Assembly: GCF_000710035.2 (NCBI RefSeq) | Contig: NZ_JMJJ01000005.1 | Span: 744,001 to 808,000, forward strand | Reading direction: 5' to 3' | Source of the DNA: Pantoea ananatis LMG 2665 | GTDB taxonomy: Bacteria; Pseudomonadota; Gammaproteobacteria; Enterobacterales; Enterobacteriaceae | DNA: 64,000 nucleotides | Part shown: piece after piece, positions 20,259-30,697 of the stretch | How positions within the stretch are numbered: the stretch's first letter is position 1 | Layout: every line of letters begins with the position of its first letter | Notes under the pieces: generated by a model | Databases searched by the model: none | Told to the model about the DNA's origin: nothing | The model's input: the letters and a program-made list of their open reading frames with translations, nothing else | Translations under genes and position numbers: made by a program

Positions 20259-21476
20259 ATGACTTTTCAAATTGATAAATCCGGCAAACTGGACAATGTC
20301 TGTTACGACATTCGTGGACCGGTTTTAAAAGAGGCTAAACGCCTTGAAGAAGAAGGTAATAAAGTTCTTAAGTTGAACATCGGCAATCCGGCCCCCTTTG
20401 GCTTCGAAGCGCCGGACGAGATTCTGGTTGATGTCATCCGTAACCTTCCCAGCGCACAGGGATACTGTGACTCCAAAGGATTGTATTCTGCTCGTAAAGC
20501 CATCATGCAGCACTACCAGGCGCGTGACATGCGCGACGTCACGGTGGAAGACATCTATATCGGCAACGGTGTTTCTGAACTCATCGTCCAGGCCATGCAG
20601 GCGCTGCTGAACAGCGGTGATGAAATGCTGGTGCCGGCACCTGACTACCCGCTATGGACCGCGGCCGTGTCGCTATCAAGCGGCAAAGCCGTGCACTACC
20701 TGTGTGATGAGTCCGCAGGCTGGTTCCCGGATCTGGATGATATCCGCAGTAAAATTACGCCACGCACGCGCGGCATCGTGATTATCAATCCCAATAATCC
20801 AACCGGTGCGGTTTACAGCAAAGCACTGTTGATGGAAGTCGTTGAGATTGCCCGCCAGCATAACCTGATTATTTTCGCTGACGAGATCTACGATAAAATT
20901 CTGTACGACGACGCACAGCATCACTCTATTGCTGCACTGGCGCCGGACTTGCTGACCGTAACCTTTAACGGCCTGTCTAAAACCTATCGCGTAGCGGGTT
21001 TCCGCCAGGGCTGGATGGTGCTAAACGGCCCCAAAAAGCATGCTAAAGGTTATATCGAAGGGCTGGAGATGCTGGCCTCCATGCGTCTGTGTGCCAACGT
21101 CCCCGCGCAGCATGCCATTCAGACTGCGTTGGGCGGCTATCAGAGCATTAGTGAATTTATTGTGCCTGGCGGGCGGCTCTATGAACAGCGTCAGCGCGCA
21201 TGGGAACTGATCAACGATATTCCCGGCGTGAGTTGTGTGAAGCCGCAGGGCGCGCTTTATATGTTCCCGCGTATTGATGCCAAAAAATTCAATATCCACG
21301 ACGATCAGAAAATGGTGCTGGATTTCCTGCTACAGGAGAAAGTGCTACTGGTTCAGGGAACGGCGTTTAACTGGCCGTGGCCCGATCATCTGCGCATCGT
21401 GACGCTGCCGCGCGTCGACGACCTGGAAATGGCGATCAATAAGTTTGGCCGTTTTCTGCAAGGCTACCGCCAGTAG
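20259..21476 (+). CDS. alaA: Glutamate-pyruvate aminotransferase AlaA
   Basis: A 405-residue class I/II PLP-dependent aminotransferase that makes alanine from pyruvate and glutamate. Motifs include PLP-binding GNGVSELI, IINPNNPTGAVYS, DEIYDKILYD and the PLP lysine in FNGLSKTYRVAGFRQG. The sequence and length match E. coli AlaA closely. I chose the ATG at 20259, after TTAAGG, because it gives the family length; the frame is open back to 20211 without support. It stands as a single gene, followed by a GC-rich hairpin before yfbR. Confidence 0.96.
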   Translation: MTFQIDKSGKLDNVCYDIRGPVLKEAKRLEEEGNKVLKLNIGNPAPFGFEAPDEILVDVIRNLPSAQGYCDSKGLYSARKAIMQHYQARDMRDVTVEDIYIGNGVSELIVQAMQALLNSGDEMLVPAPDYPLWTAAVSLSSGKAVHYLCDESAGWFPDLDDIRSKITPRTRGIVIINPNNPTGAVYSKALLMEVVEIARQHNLIIFADEIYDKILYDDAQHHSIAALAPDLLTVTFNGLSKTYRVAGFRQGWMVLNGPKKHAKGYIEGLEMLASMRLCANVPAQHAIQTALGGYQSISEFIVPGGRLYEQRQRAWELINDIPGVSCVKPQGALYMFPRIDAKKFNIHDDQKMVLDFLLQEKVLLVQGTAFNWPWPDHLRIVTLPRVDDLEMAINKFGRFLQGYRQ

Positions 21477-21505
21477 TCCGGATGCGCCTATACTGATGTG
21501 ATTTC

Positions 21506-21526
21506 GGGGAGAGCACGCCTCTCCCC
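21506..21526 (+). other. GC-rich hairpin between alaA and yfbR
   Basis: GGGGAGAG (21506-21513) pairs with CTCTCCCC (21519-21526). No T run follows, so it may only slow transcription or protect the alaA mRNA end; yfbR starts 20 bases later. Confidence 0.6.
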
Positions 21527-21546
21527 TGTCGCAAACAGGAATTACC

Positions 21547-22146
21547 ATGACTCAGAGCCATTTCTTCGCCCACCTTTCCCGTCTCAAACTCATCAACCGC
21601 TGGCCGCTGATGCGCAACGTGCGCACCGAGAACGTCTCTGAACACAGTTTGCAGGTCGCGATGGTTGCCCACGCGCTGGCCATCATTAAAAATAAGAAGT
21701 TTAACGGCAACCTTAATGCCGAGCGCATCGCCATGATGGCGCTGTATCACGACGCCAGTGAAGTGCTGACCGGAGACTTACCCACGCCGGTGAAGTACTA
21801 CAACGCGCAGATCGCCCACGAATACAAAAAGATTGAGAAAATCGCGCAGCAGAAGTTGATTGAGATGCTGCCGGACGAGTTGCAGGATGTTTACCGTCCG
21901 CTGATTGATGAGCATCTGCACAGTGAGGAAGAAAAAGCCGTCGTGAAACAAGCCGATGCGATCTGTGCCTACGTAAAATGCCTGGAAGAGCTGTCGGCCG
22001 GGAATAATGAGTTTTTGTTAGCAAAAGCGCGGCTGGAAAAAACCCTGAATCAGCGTCGTTCGCCCGAAATGAGCTATTTCGTGGAGGTATTCATTCCCAG
22101 CTTTAGCCTGTCTCTGGACGAAATCTCGCAGGACACGCCGCTCTGA
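21547..22146 (+). CDS. yfbR: 5'-deoxynucleotidase YfbR
   Basis: A 199-residue HD-domain phosphohydrolase that removes phosphate from deoxyribonucleoside 5'-monophosphates in the cytoplasm. The metal-binding HD motif residues are seen in [25 protein letters not shown] and KQADAICAY. Length and sequence match E. coli YfbR. The ATG follows AGGAATTACC. It converges on hxpA, whose stop is about 30 bases away. Confidence 0.95.
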   Translation: MTQSHFFAHLSRLKLINRWPLMRNVRTENVSEHSLQVAMVAHALAIIKNKKFNGNLNAERIAMMALYHDASEVLTGDLPTPVKYYNAQIAHEYKKIEKIAQQKLIEMLPDELQDVYRPLIDEHLHSEEEKAVVKQADAICAYVKCLEELSAGNNEFLLAKARLEKTLNQRRSPEMSYFVEVFIPSFSLSLDEISQDTPL

Positions 22147-22174
22147 CAATGGCGGCTTCACGCCGCCCTTTTAC

Positions 22175-22834
22175 CTAGCCTTGATGGTGAAACGCAAACT
22201 TGCCCGTCGATCGTTTGGTGACCACCAGCGATTCCAGTGAAGTCAGGCGCAGCGCCACTTCGTCAATGCGTGGCGTATCATCAGGCGCATTCGCGGCGAT
22301 CACGGCACAGCCCGCAGCTAACCCGGCGATCACGCCGGCCGGCGCATCTTCTACCACTACGCAGTCGGCTGGCGACAGCTTTAACCTTTCTGCACCCAGT
22401 AAGTAAGGATCGGGTTCTGGCTTGCCCTTCGCCACCTGTTCGGCCGTAATAAACACGGCAGGCTGAGGTAAACCTGCTGCTTTGTGACGCGCATGCGCCA
22501 CCGGCACGGAGCCGGAGGTGACAATCGCCCAGGGGATTTGCAACGCATTCAGCTGCGTGAGCAACGCTTTTGCGCCTGGCAGCGCCCGCACGCCGTCCGT
22601 GTCTTCTGCTTCCGTTTTTTCCAGCGCCAGAAACTCGGCCTGGATTACCGCTTCTGACTGGCCCGCCATAAAGTGGCGCAGTGAAGTAATCGCCTGCTTT
22701 CCGTGAATGAAGTCCAGAATCTCATCAGCCGCAATGCCATGACGTGCACCCCAGTTGCTCCAGGCGCGTTCAACCGCGGGTAGCGAATCCACTAAGGTGC
22801 CATCTAAATCAAATAAAAAACCACTGTACTCCAC
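22175..22834 (-). CDS. hxpA: HAD-family sugar phosphatase
   Basis: A 219-residue HAD-superfamily phosphatase matching YfbT (HxpA), a hexitol/sugar phosphatase in E. coli. Motif I is FDLDGTLVDS (nucleophile D9, acid/base D11), motif II is VTSGS, motif III includes KGKPEPDPYLLG and motif IV is VVEDAPAG. Translation starts at a GTG (22834), well supported by GAGGAG six bases upstream. It lies 13 bases after yfbU and is probably co-transcribed with it. Confidence 0.92.
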   Translation of the reverse strand: MEYSGFLFDLDGTLVDSLPAVERAWSNWGARHGIAADEILDFIHGKQAITSLRHFMAGQSEAVIQAEFLALEKTEAEDTDGVRALPGAKALLTQLNALQIPWAIVTSGSVPVAHARHKAAGLPQPAVFITAEQVAKGKPEPDPYLLGAERLKLSPADCVVVEDAPAGVIAGLAAGCAVIAANAPDDTPRIDEVALRLTSLESLVVTKRSTGKFAFHHQG

Positions 22835-22847
22835 GCGTCACTCCTCA

Positions 22848-23342
22848 TCAGGCGTTAATGATTTGCGCAATCTCGTTTACGCTTAAATGGTATTGGCGAG
22901 GACAAGTCTGCCACAAAGCCAGCATACGTTGATACTTTTCCCACATCGGCGTTTGCGCATTAAAGCCATGCGTTCCCGCATCAAAATGGGTATAGCGCCC
23001 TTCGATGTTCACCATAAACCGCACATAACCGAGATAGCGGGATTCGGTGGCGGCATCAAACCCCAGAAACGCCAGACGTCGTGGGTCGATATCGCCTTGG
23101 GTCTTGAGATTAGCCCAGGAGACCTGCAGCGCGTGGTGCATTTCCATAATGTCGATAAGCGTCCGGCAGGTCTCTTCGGGAAGCTTGCCAAACTCTTTGT
23201 CCAGCTCCCGCATTTGCAGGCCATAGCCACGCTCAATGATAGTCTGGTAGCGACGAAAACGTTCGGCGCTCTCCGGTTCCAGCATTGCCATGATTTTGTA
23301 CTGGTTAGTCAGGATCAAACGTTGCGCGTGGGTCATTTCCAT
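22848..23342 (-). CDS. yfbU: YfbU family protein
   Basis: A 164-residue UPF0304 protein, well conserved in enterobacteria; its molecular role is not settled. The sequence ([56 protein letters not shown]) follows E. coli YfbU throughout. Two ATG codons stand side by side (23345 and 23342); I prefer the second because GGAGGA is then at the better distance and the protein has the E. coli length. It is upstream of hxpA on the same strand. Confidence 0.93.
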   Translation of the reverse strand: MEMTHAQRLILTNQYKIMAMLEPESAERFRRYQTIIERGYGLQMRELDKEFGKLPEETCRTLIDIMEMHHALQVSWANLKTQGDIDPRRLAFLGFDAATESRYLGYVRFMVNIEGRYTHFDAGTHGFNAQTPMWEKYQRMLALWQTCPRQYHLSVNEIAQIINA

Positions 23343-23485
23343 CATCTTGTCCTCCAGCCCGCGGGCTGTTCAGGTTTTATACGATGGAAAGATAATTACA
23401 CAGGGAAAGCGATGCGGGCGTAGCCACATCGCTTTTCATTGATTTAACCGCAGGTTTGCGTGCAATAATTTCTGCGTGGTGCGGA

Positions 23486-23935
23486 TTAAAGATCGTCCAG
23501 AAAGGTGCGGTCCAACTGTTTGAAGGCGCGCTTAAGCAGATCGGCCAGTGCCTGGTAAGTTGGTTTGCCTTCAACCGGTGCGATCGCCTGGCCTGCGGCT
23601 TCCAGCTTCGTGCGCACTTCATGGAACCAGCGCAGCAGCGTGGGCGGCAATGGGGTGACGGATCGCTTACCCAGCCACCATAATCCCTGCATAGGCAAAC
23701 TACAGGCAAAGAGAGCCGTTGCTACTGCCGGGCCCAATTGCCCACCCATCGCTATCTGCCATGTGAGCGTAAAGACCGCCAGCGGCGGCATAAAGCGAAT
23801 CGCAAAGCGCGTAGCCGTCGATACACGGTTCTCAGGAAAGACCGGTGCCAGGCGTTTATCGTTGGGCCAGGTCTTCATATAATGCTGTCCGCGTTGAAAC
23901 ATCCGGAACCAGCCGGTGTGAGATTCATTCGCCAT
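23486..23935 (-). CDS. yfbV: UPF0208 membrane protein YfbV
   Basis: A 149-residue inner-membrane protein with two hydrophobic helices around [16 protein letters not shown] and [20 protein letters not shown], then a cytoplasmic C-terminal part ending in [15 protein letters not shown]. It matches E. coli YfbV, a small membrane protein tied in literature to chromosome terminus organisation; I cannot judge that role here. The start is the ATG at 23935 behind GAGG; the frame beyond begins only with a TTG. It is divergent from ackA, as in E. coli. Confidence 0.93.
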   Translation of the reverse strand: MANESHTGWFRMFQRGQHYMKTWPNDKRLAPVFPENRVSTATRFAIRFMPPLAVFTLTWQIAMGGQLGPAVATALFACSLPMQGLWWLGKRSVTPLPPTLLRWFHEVRTKLEAAGQAIAPVEGKPTYQALADLLKRAFKQLDRTFLDDL

Positions 23936-23947
23936 GGCTCGCCTCAA

Positions 23948-24268
23948 CTAATACTGTATTTTTTGAAAAATAATTATAACCACACAACTTTACGTAACAT
24001 CCTTCAAATATTTTTGTCTTTAAAGGTGACTCCGGCTATTCTGACGCCGTTTTAACAGCGTCACTGCCGCAACTTCCCTTGTAACAGAGACGACAAGGCC
24101 CGTTTTAAGCGAAATTTCAAATTTATGCGTAAAGACTCAATTTTTTTTGCATAAAACGCACTATTTTGACCTGGGTATGACTTCTGTCATTAATCTGGCT
24201 GCATCGATGGGCTACGCTGTAAGTCTGATTGCGTTATTTTTAGCCACTTTTAACAAATAGGTACTTCC
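23948..24268 (+). promoter_or_regulatory. ackA-pta promoter region
   Basis: A gene-free stretch between yfbV and ackA. TTGACC (24166-24171) and ATTAAT (24189-24194), 17 bases apart, are a reasonable sigma-70 promoter for ackA. The spacer carries the inverted repeat ATGAC-TTCT-GTCAT (24177-24190), a possible regulator site. The rest is AT-rich and holds the divergent yfbV promoter region. Confidence 0.5.
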
Positions 24269-25471
24269 ATGTCGAGTAAGTTAGTACTGGTTCTGAATTG
24301 CGGCAGCTCTTCTCTCAAGTTTGCCATCCTTAATCCCACCAGCGGTGAAGAATTCCTCTCGGGTCTGGCTGAATGCTTCCACCTGCCCGAAGCACGGATC
24401 AAATGGAAACTTGATGGTCAGAAGCAGGAAGCACCTTTAGGTGCTGGCGCAGCCCACAGCGAAGCGCTGAATTTCATTGTTAAAACAATTCTGGCACAAA
24501 AACCAGAGCTTTCAGCACAAATCGCTGCAATAGGTCACCGTATTGTTCATGGCGGCGAAAAACTTACGCAGTCAGTGGTCATTTCTCAGTCTGTTGTGCA
24601 GGGTATCAAAGATGCATCATCTTTTGCACCACTGCATAACCCAGCGGGCCTGATTGGCATTGATGAAGCCATGAAAAACTTCCCGCACTTATCTGACAAG
24701 AATGTGGCGGTTTTTGACACGGCTTTCCATCAGACAATGCCGGAAGAGTCCTACCTTTATGCGCTGCCGTATGCCCTGTATAAAGAGCACGGCGTGCGCC
24801 GCTACGGTGCACACGGTACCAGCCACTACTATGTCACCCACGAAGCGGCAAAAATGCTGAATAAGCCGCTAGAAACGCTGAACATCATTACCTGTCATCT
24901 CGGTAACGGCGGGTCTGTTTCTGCTATCCGTAACGGTGAGTGTGTGGATACGTCTATGGGCCTGACCCCGCTGGAAGGCCTGGTCATGGGCACCCGCAGC
25001 GGCGATATCGATCCGGCCATTATCTTCTTCCTGCACGACACTCTGGGCATGAGCGTCGATGCCATTAACAAGATGCTGACCAAAGAGTCGGGGCTGTTAG
25101 GGCTGACCGAAGTCACCAGCGACTGCCGTTATGTTGAAGACAACTACGCCACCAAAGACGATGCTAAACGCGCAATGAATGTCTTCTGCCACCGTCTGGC
25201 CAAATACATTGGCAGCTATACCGCGCTGATGGACGGTCGTCTCGATGGCGTGGTCTTCACCGGCGGTATCGGTGAGAATGCGGCGATGGTGCGTGAGCTG
25301 ACCCTGGACAAGCTGGCGCTGCTGGGCTTTGACATTGACCACGAGCGCAACCTGGCGGCTCGCTTTGGCAAGTCAGGTTTTATCAACAAAGAAGGCACTC
25401 GCCCGGCAGTGGTGATCCCCACTAACGAAGAGTTAGTGATTGCCCGAGATGCCGCTCGCCTTACCGCCTGA
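24269..25471 (+). CDS. ackA: Acetate kinase
   Basis: A 400-residue acetate kinase, which interconverts acetyl phosphate plus ADP and acetate plus ATP in the cytoplasm. It belongs to the ASKHA fold. Visible motifs are [23 protein letters not shown], the catalytic-region [22 protein letters not shown] and GGIGENAA. The length equals the E. coli enzyme. It is followed after 69 bases by pta, the usual overflow/acetyl-phosphate operon. Confidence 0.98.
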   Translation: MSSKLVLVLNCGSSSLKFAILNPTSGEEFLSGLAECFHLPEARIKWKLDGQKQEAPLGAGAAHSEALNFIVKTILAQKPELSAQIAAIGHRIVHGGEKLTQSVVISQSVVQGIKDASSFAPLHNPAGLIGIDEAMKNFPHLSDKNVAVFDTAFHQTMPEESYLYALPYALYKEHGVRRYGAHGTSHYYVTHEAAKMLNKPLETLNIITCHLGNGGSVSAIRNGECVDTSMGLTPLEGLVMGTRSGDIDPAIIFFLHDTLGMSVDAINKMLTKESGLLGLTEVTSDCRYVEDNYATKDDAKRAMNVFCHRLAKYIGSYTALMDGRLDGVVFTGGIGENAAMVRELTLDKLALLGFDIDHERNLAARFGKSGFINKEGTRPAVVIPTNEELVIARDAARLTA

Positions 25472-25482
25472 TCTCCTTTCGT

Positions 25483-25510
25483 CGTCAGCTCCGGCTGACG
25501 GCGTTGTTTT
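25483..25510 (+). other. ackA-pta intercistronic hairpin
   Basis: CGTCAGC-TCCG-GCTGACG (25483-25500) is a perfect 7-bp stem with a 4-base loop followed by GCGTTGTTTT. It could act as a weak attenuator or a processing stop between ackA and pta. Confidence 0.5.
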
Positions 25511-25540
25511 GACACCCAGTGAAATCTGAGAGGTTCAATC

Positions 25541-27685
25541 GTGTCACGTACAATTATGCTCATTCCGACCGGCACCAGCGTCGGTCTGACCAGCGTTAGC
25601 CTTGGCGTTATTCGCGCCATGGAACGTAAAGGCGTTCGACTGAGCGTTTTCAAACCCATTGCACAACCGCGTGCGGGCGGCAATGCACCTGACCAGACCA
25701 CCAGCATTGTGCGCAAGAGTTCAGGCATCCCGGCCGCAGAGCCGCTGCCGATGTCCCGTGTGGAATCGCTGCTGGGCTCTAATCAGCAAGACGTGCTGAT
25801 GGAAGAAATTATTGCCCGCTACCACGCCAATGCGCAGGATGCTGAAGTGGTTCTGGTTGAAGGCCTGGTGCCTACGCGTAAGCACCAGTTTGCCAGCGCG
25901 CTGAACTATGAAATCGCCAAAACGTTAAACGCTGAAATCGTCTTCGTGACCGCGCTGGGTAACGATTCTCCCGCACAGCTCAAAGAGCGTATTGAACTGA
26001 CACAAAGCAGCTTTGGCGGTTCGAAGAATAAAAGCATCACCGGTGTGATCATCAACAAGCTGAACGCGCCCGTTGATGAGCAGGGCCGTACGCGCCCTGA
26101 CCTGTCTGAAATTTTCGATGACTCATCGAAGGCCAGCATCGCGAATATCAATCCTGACCAGCTGTTTGCCAACAGTCCCTTGCCCATTTTGGGTTGTGTG
26201 CCGTGGAGCTTCGACCTGATTGCAACCCGCGCCATTGATATGTGTCGCCACCTGAACGCCCGGATTATTAACGAAGGTGAAATTCAGACCCGCCGTGTCA
26301 AATCAGTGACCTTCTGCGCACGCAGCATCCCGCACATGCTTGAGCATTTCCGCCCGGGCTCGCTGCTGGTCACCTCGGCTGACCGCCCTGACGTGCTGGT
26401 TGCCGCCTGTCTGGCCGCGATGAACGGTATTGAGATCGGTGCCATTCTTTTAACCGGTAACTATGAAATTGACGAGCGCATCGCCAAACTGTGCGATCGC
26501 GCCTTCCAGACTGGCCTGCCGGTCTTCATGGTCAAAACCAATACCTGGCAGACCTCGCTCAGCCTGCAAAGCTTTAACCTCGAAGTACCAGTTGATGACA
26601 CGCAGCGCATTGAAAAAGTCCAGGAATACGTCGCAAGTTACATTAACGCGGACTGGATCGAGTCGCTGACCGCCACGTCTGAGCGCAGTCGCCGCCTGTC
26701 GCCGCCGGCTTTCCGCTATCAGTTAACCGAACTGGCTCGCAAGGCTGGCAAGCGCATTGTTCTGCCGGAAGGGGATGAACCCCGTACCGTTAAAGCCGCA
26801 GCAATCTGTGCCGACCGCGGCATTGCGACCTGTGTCCTGCTGGGCAATCCGGATGAAATCCAGCGCGTTGCGGCAGCCCAGGGCGTTGAGCTGGGTAAAG
26901 GCATTGAGATAGTCGATCCTGAAGTGGTGCGTCAGAACTATGTTCCGCGTCTGGTCGAGCTGCGCAAAAGCAAAGGCATGACCGAGGTGGTTGCGCAGGA
27001 ACAGCTGGAAGATAACGTGGTGCTGGGCACCATGATGCTGGAAAGCGGGGAAGTTGACGGGTTGGTCTCGGGCGCGGTACATACCACGGCCAACACCATT
27101 CGTCCGCCGTTACAGCTGATCAAAACCGCGCCCAACAGCTCACTGGTGTCATCCGTGTTCTTTATGCTGCTGCCGGAGCAGGTGCTGGTCTACGGCGACT
27201 GCGCGATCAACCCCGATCCAACGGCTGAACAGCTGGCAGAAATTGCCATTCAGTCTGCCGATTCAGCGAAAGCCTTCGGCATCGATCCACGCGTCGCCAT
27301 GATTTCCTACTCAACCGGTAATTCAGGTGCCGGTAGCGACGTGGAGAAAGTGCGTGAAGCCACGCGCCTTGCGCAGGAAAAACGCCCGGATCTGGTGATT
27401 GATGGGCCGTTGCAGTACGACGCGGCGATTATGGAAGACGTGGCAAAATCCAAGGCGCCCAACTCGCAGGTTGCCGGACGCGCAACGGTCTTTATTTTCC
27501 CGGATCTCAACACCGGTAACACCACCTACAAAGCGGTGCAGCGTTCCGCTGACCTGATTTCAATCGGGCCAATGCTGCAGGGCATGCGTAAGCCGGTCAA
27601 CGACCTGTCACGCGGCGCACTGGTAGACGATATCGTCTACACCATCGCCCTGACGGCGATTCAGTCGCAGCAGGCTGAAGGTTAA
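25541..27685 (+). CDS. pta: Phosphate acetyltransferase
   Basis: A 714-residue long-form phosphate acetyltransferase, converting acetyl-CoA and phosphate to acetyl phosphate. The N-terminal BioD-like P-loop region ([17 protein letters not shown]) and the DRTGG-type middle region (residues about 220-340) precede the catalytic PTA domain from about residue 390 ([30 protein letters not shown]). The start codon is GTG at 25541, as in E. coli, with GAGAGG upstream. A clear terminator follows. Confidence 0.97.
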   Translation: MSRTIMLIPTGTSVGLTSVSLGVIRAMERKGVRLSVFKPIAQPRAGGNAPDQTTSIVRKSSGIPAAEPLPMSRVESLLGSNQQDVLMEEIIARYHANAQDAEVVLVEGLVPTRKHQFASALNYEIAKTLNAEIVFVTALGNDSPAQLKERIELTQSSFGGSKNKSITGVIINKLNAPVDEQGRTRPDLSEIFDDSSKASIANINPDQLFANSPLPILGCVPWSFDLIATRAIDMCRHLNARIINEGEIQTRRVKSVTFCARSIPHMLEHFRPGSLLVTSADRPDVLVAACLAAMNGIEIGAILLTGNYEIDERIAKLCDRAFQTGLPVFMVKTNTWQTSLSLQSFNLEVPVDDTQRIEKVQEYVASYINADWIESLTATSERSRRLSPPAFRYQLTELARKAGKRIVLPEGDEPRTVKAAAICADRGIATCVLLGNPDEIQRVAAAQGVELGKGIEIVDPEVVRQNYVPRLVELRKSKGMTEVVAQEQLEDNVVLGTMMLESGEVDGLVSGAVHTTANTIRPPLQLIKTAPNSSLVSSVFFMLLPEQVLVYGDCAINPDPTAEQLAEIAIQSADSAKAFGIDPRVAMISYSTGNSGAGSDVEKVREATRLAQEKRPDLVIDGPLQYDAAIMEDVAKSKAPNSQVAGRATVFIFPDLNTGNTTYKAVQRSADLISIGPMLQGMRKPVNDLSRGALVDDIVYTIALTAIQSQQAEG

Positions 27686-27702
27686 TCCCTTCCCGTTGAA
27701 CA

Positions 27703-27730
27703 AGAGCATGCAGACTGCATGCTCTTTTTT
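27703..27730 (+). terminator. Terminator of ackA-pta
   Basis: AGAGCATGCA (27703-27712) and TGCATGCTCT (27716-27725) form a perfect 10-bp stem with a 3-base loop, followed by T residues to 27730. Confidence 0.9.
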
Positions 27731-27734
27731 ATGC

Positions 27735-28820
27735 CTATTGCAGCGTAACGTCGAGCGCGCGCAGGTGCTGAGGTTGCCAGGACAACGTCACTTCACTGCC
27801 CGCCGTCCAGTCGGGTGAGACCTCCGATGAGGCCATTTTCACCATAAAGTTTCCCTGACCGGCAACTTCCGTCAGCATTCTCACGTGGTCACCCAGATAG
27901 ATAAACTGCTGGATTCGGGCCTGGACCGACTGATCGCCCGGTTTGGCTGCATTTACGTTGATGCGTTCAGGGCGGATACTGAGCTGTATTTTCTTGCCCG
28001 GGGAACTGGGCCGCACCTTCAGCGCATCCAGCTGGATACCGTTATCCAGCGTCACCTGATAGTAATCACCCTGCTGCCCTGACTGGGTTGCCAGCAGGCT
28101 GTTATTCTCGCCAATAAACTGCGCCACGAAGGCGTTGTCGGGCTGTTCATAAAGCTTATTCGGGCTGTCCATTTGCTGAATCATGCCGTCGTTAAAGACC
28201 GCCACCCGGTCAGACATGGTCATGGCTTCGCTCTGATCGTGAGTGACGTAAACAATGGTCAGCCCGAGCATGTTATGCAGCTGCTTAATTTCCATCTGCA
28301 TGTGTTCACGCAGCTGTTTATCCAGCGCTCCCAGCGGTTCGTCCATCAGGATCAGTTTAGGTTCAAATACCAGCGCCCGCGCCAGGGCCACCCGCTGCTG
28401 CTGGCCGCCAGACATCTGTGCGGGATAACGGTCTGCCAGCGAAGTGAGTTTAATCATATCCAGCACCCGTTTAACTCGCTGGGCAATATCGGCCTTGCTC
28501 AAACGGCGAATCGACAAAGGAAACGCCAGATTTTCGGCCACCGTCATGTGGGGAAAAAGCGCGTAGTTCTGGAATACCATACCGATATCACGCTGATGCG
28601 GCGGCAACGTGTGCAAAGGTTTATCACGCAGCAGTATCTCGCCATCGGTGGGCGTTTCAAATCCTGCCAGCATCATGAGGCTGGTCGTTTTCCCGGAGCC
28701 TGACGGCCCTAACAGGGTCAAAAACTCGCCTTCTGCCACATCCAGATTGAGGTTGCGCACCACCAGCTTGTCGCCGTCGTAGCTCTTTTTGATATTCCGA
28801 AAACTGACAAAATTTCTCAT
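27735..28820 (-). CDS. ABC transporter ATP-binding protein, PotA-like
   Basis: A 361-residue ATPase of the polyamine/GABA-type ABC importer class. It has Walker A GPSGSGKTT, the Q-loop in VFQNYALFPHMTV, signature MSGGQQQR, Walker B LILMDEPLGALD and the H-loop VTHDQSEA. A C-terminal TOBE region follows, from about residue 275. It most likely powers the permeases encoded at 33148-35248, although it stands alone on the other strand, separated by a MocR regulator and gabT. I chose the ATG at 28820 by family length; its ribosome site is poor. A 16-codon frame ends in the overlapping ATGA, which suggests coupled translation. The frame can also open at 28874. Confidence 0.85.
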   Translation of the reverse strand: MRNFVSFRNIKKSYDGDKLVVRNLNLDVAEGEFLTLLGPSGSGKTTSLMMLAGFETPTDGEILLRDKPLHTLPPHQRDIGMVFQNYALFPHMTVAENLAFPLSIRRLSKADIAQRVKRVLDMIKLTSLADRYPAQMSGGQQQRVALARALVFEPKLILMDEPLGALDKQLREHMQMEIKQLHNMLGLTIVYVTHDQSEAMTMSDRVAVFNDGMIQQMDSPNKLYEQPDNAFVAQFIGENNSLLATQSGQQGDYYQVTLDNGIQLDALKVRPSSPGKKIQLSIRPERINVNAAKPGDQSVQARIQQFIYLGDHVRMLTEVAGQGNFMVKMASSEVSPDWTAGSEVTLSWQPQHLRALDVTLQ

Positions 28821-28867
28821 GGCGTAATCTCGTAAACAGGATAAAAAAGGGTTTCGGCACGATTCAT
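28817..28867 (-). CDS. Possible 16-codon leader frame coupled to the ABC ATPase
   Basis: A short frame encodes MNRAETLFYPVYEITP. It begins 7 bases after AAGG and its TGA stop overlaps the ATG of the ATPase gene in the form ATGA. I know of no relative. It may simply deliver ribosomes to a gene with a weak ribosome site, or be chance. Confidence 0.3.
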   Translation of the reverse strand: MNRAETLFYPVYEITP

Positions 28868-29085
28868 GCATCATCCTTTTGACGTGCGAATCCTGTCGGG
28901 CCTTTTTTTAGCACTACCACAACGCATTTGATTTGCACAAGCAGAATTTGACAATCTAAAAAGAAATGGCTTACAAATTTACTTTGCAGGCCATTGTATT
29001 TTATTGTCTTTTTAAATTTAACATTAAATTAACGTGACAGTTATCACAGAATCAGGCAATACCAGGGATGCGCACTGATGGTGCA

Positions 29086-30579
29086 TCAGGGCGAGACAGA
29101 CGCCACCTGCAGGTGATGTTGCAACCGGGTCAGGATAGGCGCGAACGCGGCGGGAATGGCGGCTTCGTCAACACAGGCATAACCCAGCAGCAATCCGCGC
29201 TGCGGCGTGCCCCGAAGATAATAGGACGACAGGGGACGTGTTAATACACCGCACTGTTCCAGCTCTGCGCTAAAGGCCACATCGTCAATGCTGTCCGGCA
29301 GCCTGAGAACCAGATGCAACCCCGCATTGCTGTGATGCACTATCCAGTCGGCGCCCAGCGATGTGCTAATCACCTCCACCAGCGCAGCACGGCGGCGGCT
29401 GTAAATCTGCCGCATGCGTCGTACGTGGGCCGCATAGTGCCCTTCCCGAATAAACTCCGCCAGCGTGAGTTGTACTAACCCGTAGCCGCCGCGATACAGC
29501 TCGGAGTGCGCCATTTTCATCCGTGCCGCCAGGGATTTAGGCACCACCATGTAGCTGAGCCGGATGCCGGGATACAAGGTTTTACTGAAGGTGCCCAGAT
29601 AAATCACTGGGGCATCCGCCGCCAGGCCCTGTAGCGCAGGAATGGGACTTCCGGTAAAGCGGAACTCGCCATCGTAGTCATCTTCCACCACCCAACTGCC
29701 GCTGCTTTTTGCGCGCTCCAGTAATTCATGGCGCCGCTGCAGGCTCATGACCGCCCCGAGAGGATACTGGTGAGAAGGCGTCACACAGATCAGGCGAGGC
29801 ACCGGGCTGTCTGGCTGCTCGGGCGGCAAAACCAGCCCCTGATCGTCAACCTGCGTGGGGATCAGCGTGACGCCGTTCACCGCCAGCACATTGCGGATCC
29901 CCCAGTATCCCGGCTCTTCGACGATAGCCCTGTCTCCCGGATCGCAAAGCATTTTCGCCAGCAGATCCAGCGACTGATGGGTTCCGGCGGTGATCAGTAC
30001 CTGTTCGGGGGTGCAATTCACCGAACGGATCACCCGCAGGTAATCCGCCAGCGCCTGTTGTAACTCAACACAGCCGCCGTGGCTGGCATAGCTCAGGTTC
30101 TCAACCGGCAGCCGTCGGCTCAGGCGGAGCTGAATTTTGCGCCAGATGTCGTGCGGCATATGGCTGACGTCCGGCACACCGGGCATAAATGCCCCCCACT
30201 GATGGCTCCCGGCACCGCTGCTCGCCAGCAGGCGTGAACCCCGTCGCGACAGTCTGACGGGTTTCATCGGCGGCGTGACGGGCCTGTTCAGCGGCTCACC
30301 CGGCACCTGTTCCGGCAGCACGGTACTGACGAAGGTGCCGCTTCCGGTGCGGGTTTGTACATAGCCCTCAGACTGAAGCTGTTCATAGACTGCCAGCACG
30401 GTATTACGTGAGACAGAAAGTTCGCGAGCAAGGTCGCGGCTGGCGGGCAGTCGCGTCGCGGTGGCAATGGATCCGTCCTGAATCGCTGCCTGCAAGACAT
30501 CATACAATCGCTTATTCAGCGTACCGCCGGAAAGCGAGGCCAGACGTTGTGCAAGCAGGTCACCGAGTAAGCTTCGCAA
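29086..30579 (-). CDS. MocR-family regulator (GntR HTH plus aminotransferase-like domain)
   Basis: A 497-residue PLP-dependent regulator. The GntR-type winged helix is at residues 20-90 (TRLPASRDLARELSVSRNTV, YVQTRTGSGTFVS), and the fold-type I aminotransferase domain follows from about 120. PLP-site features are TPSHQYPLG, VVEDDYDGEFR and the lysine in GTFSKTLYPGIR. Relatives such as GabR and PdxR control GABA or vitamin B6 genes. Its position divergent from a gabT-like gene suggests it controls that cassette. Translation starts at TTG (30579), eight bases after GAGG; no ATG near the N terminus gives the full HTH. Confidence 0.9.
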   Translation of the reverse strand: MRSLLGDLLAQRLASLSGGTLNKRLYDVLQAAIQDGSIATATRLPASRDLARELSVSRNTVLAVYEQLQSEGYVQTRTGSGTFVSTVLPEQVPGEPLNRPVTPPMKPVRLSRRGSRLLASSGAGSHQWGAFMPGVPDVSHMPHDIWRKIQLRLSRRLPVENLSYASHGGCVELQQALADYLRVIRSVNCTPEQVLITAGTHQSLDLLAKMLCDPGDRAIVEEPGYWGIRNVLAVNGVTLIPTQVDDQGLVLPPEQPDSPVPRLICVTPSHQYPLGAVMSLQRRHELLERAKSSGSWVVEDDYDGEFRFTGSPIPALQGLAADAPVIYLGTFSKTLYPGIRLSYMVVPKSLAARMKMAHSELYRGGYGLVQLTLAEFIREGHYAAHVRRMRQIYSRRRAALVEVISTSLGADWIVHHSNAGLHLVLRLPDSIDDVAFSAELEQCGVLTRPLSSYYLRGTPQRGLLLGYACVDEAAIPAAFAPILTRLQHHLQVASVSP

Positions 30580-30697
30580 AATTGGTACCTCAAAATAAAA
30601 AAAACTGGCTCTGGATTATAAAACCCTGAAAACGCTAAAAAGCAAGGAGGCAGATTCCACTGTAACAATATGGCAACAAACACCATGAGGTCGCGTT

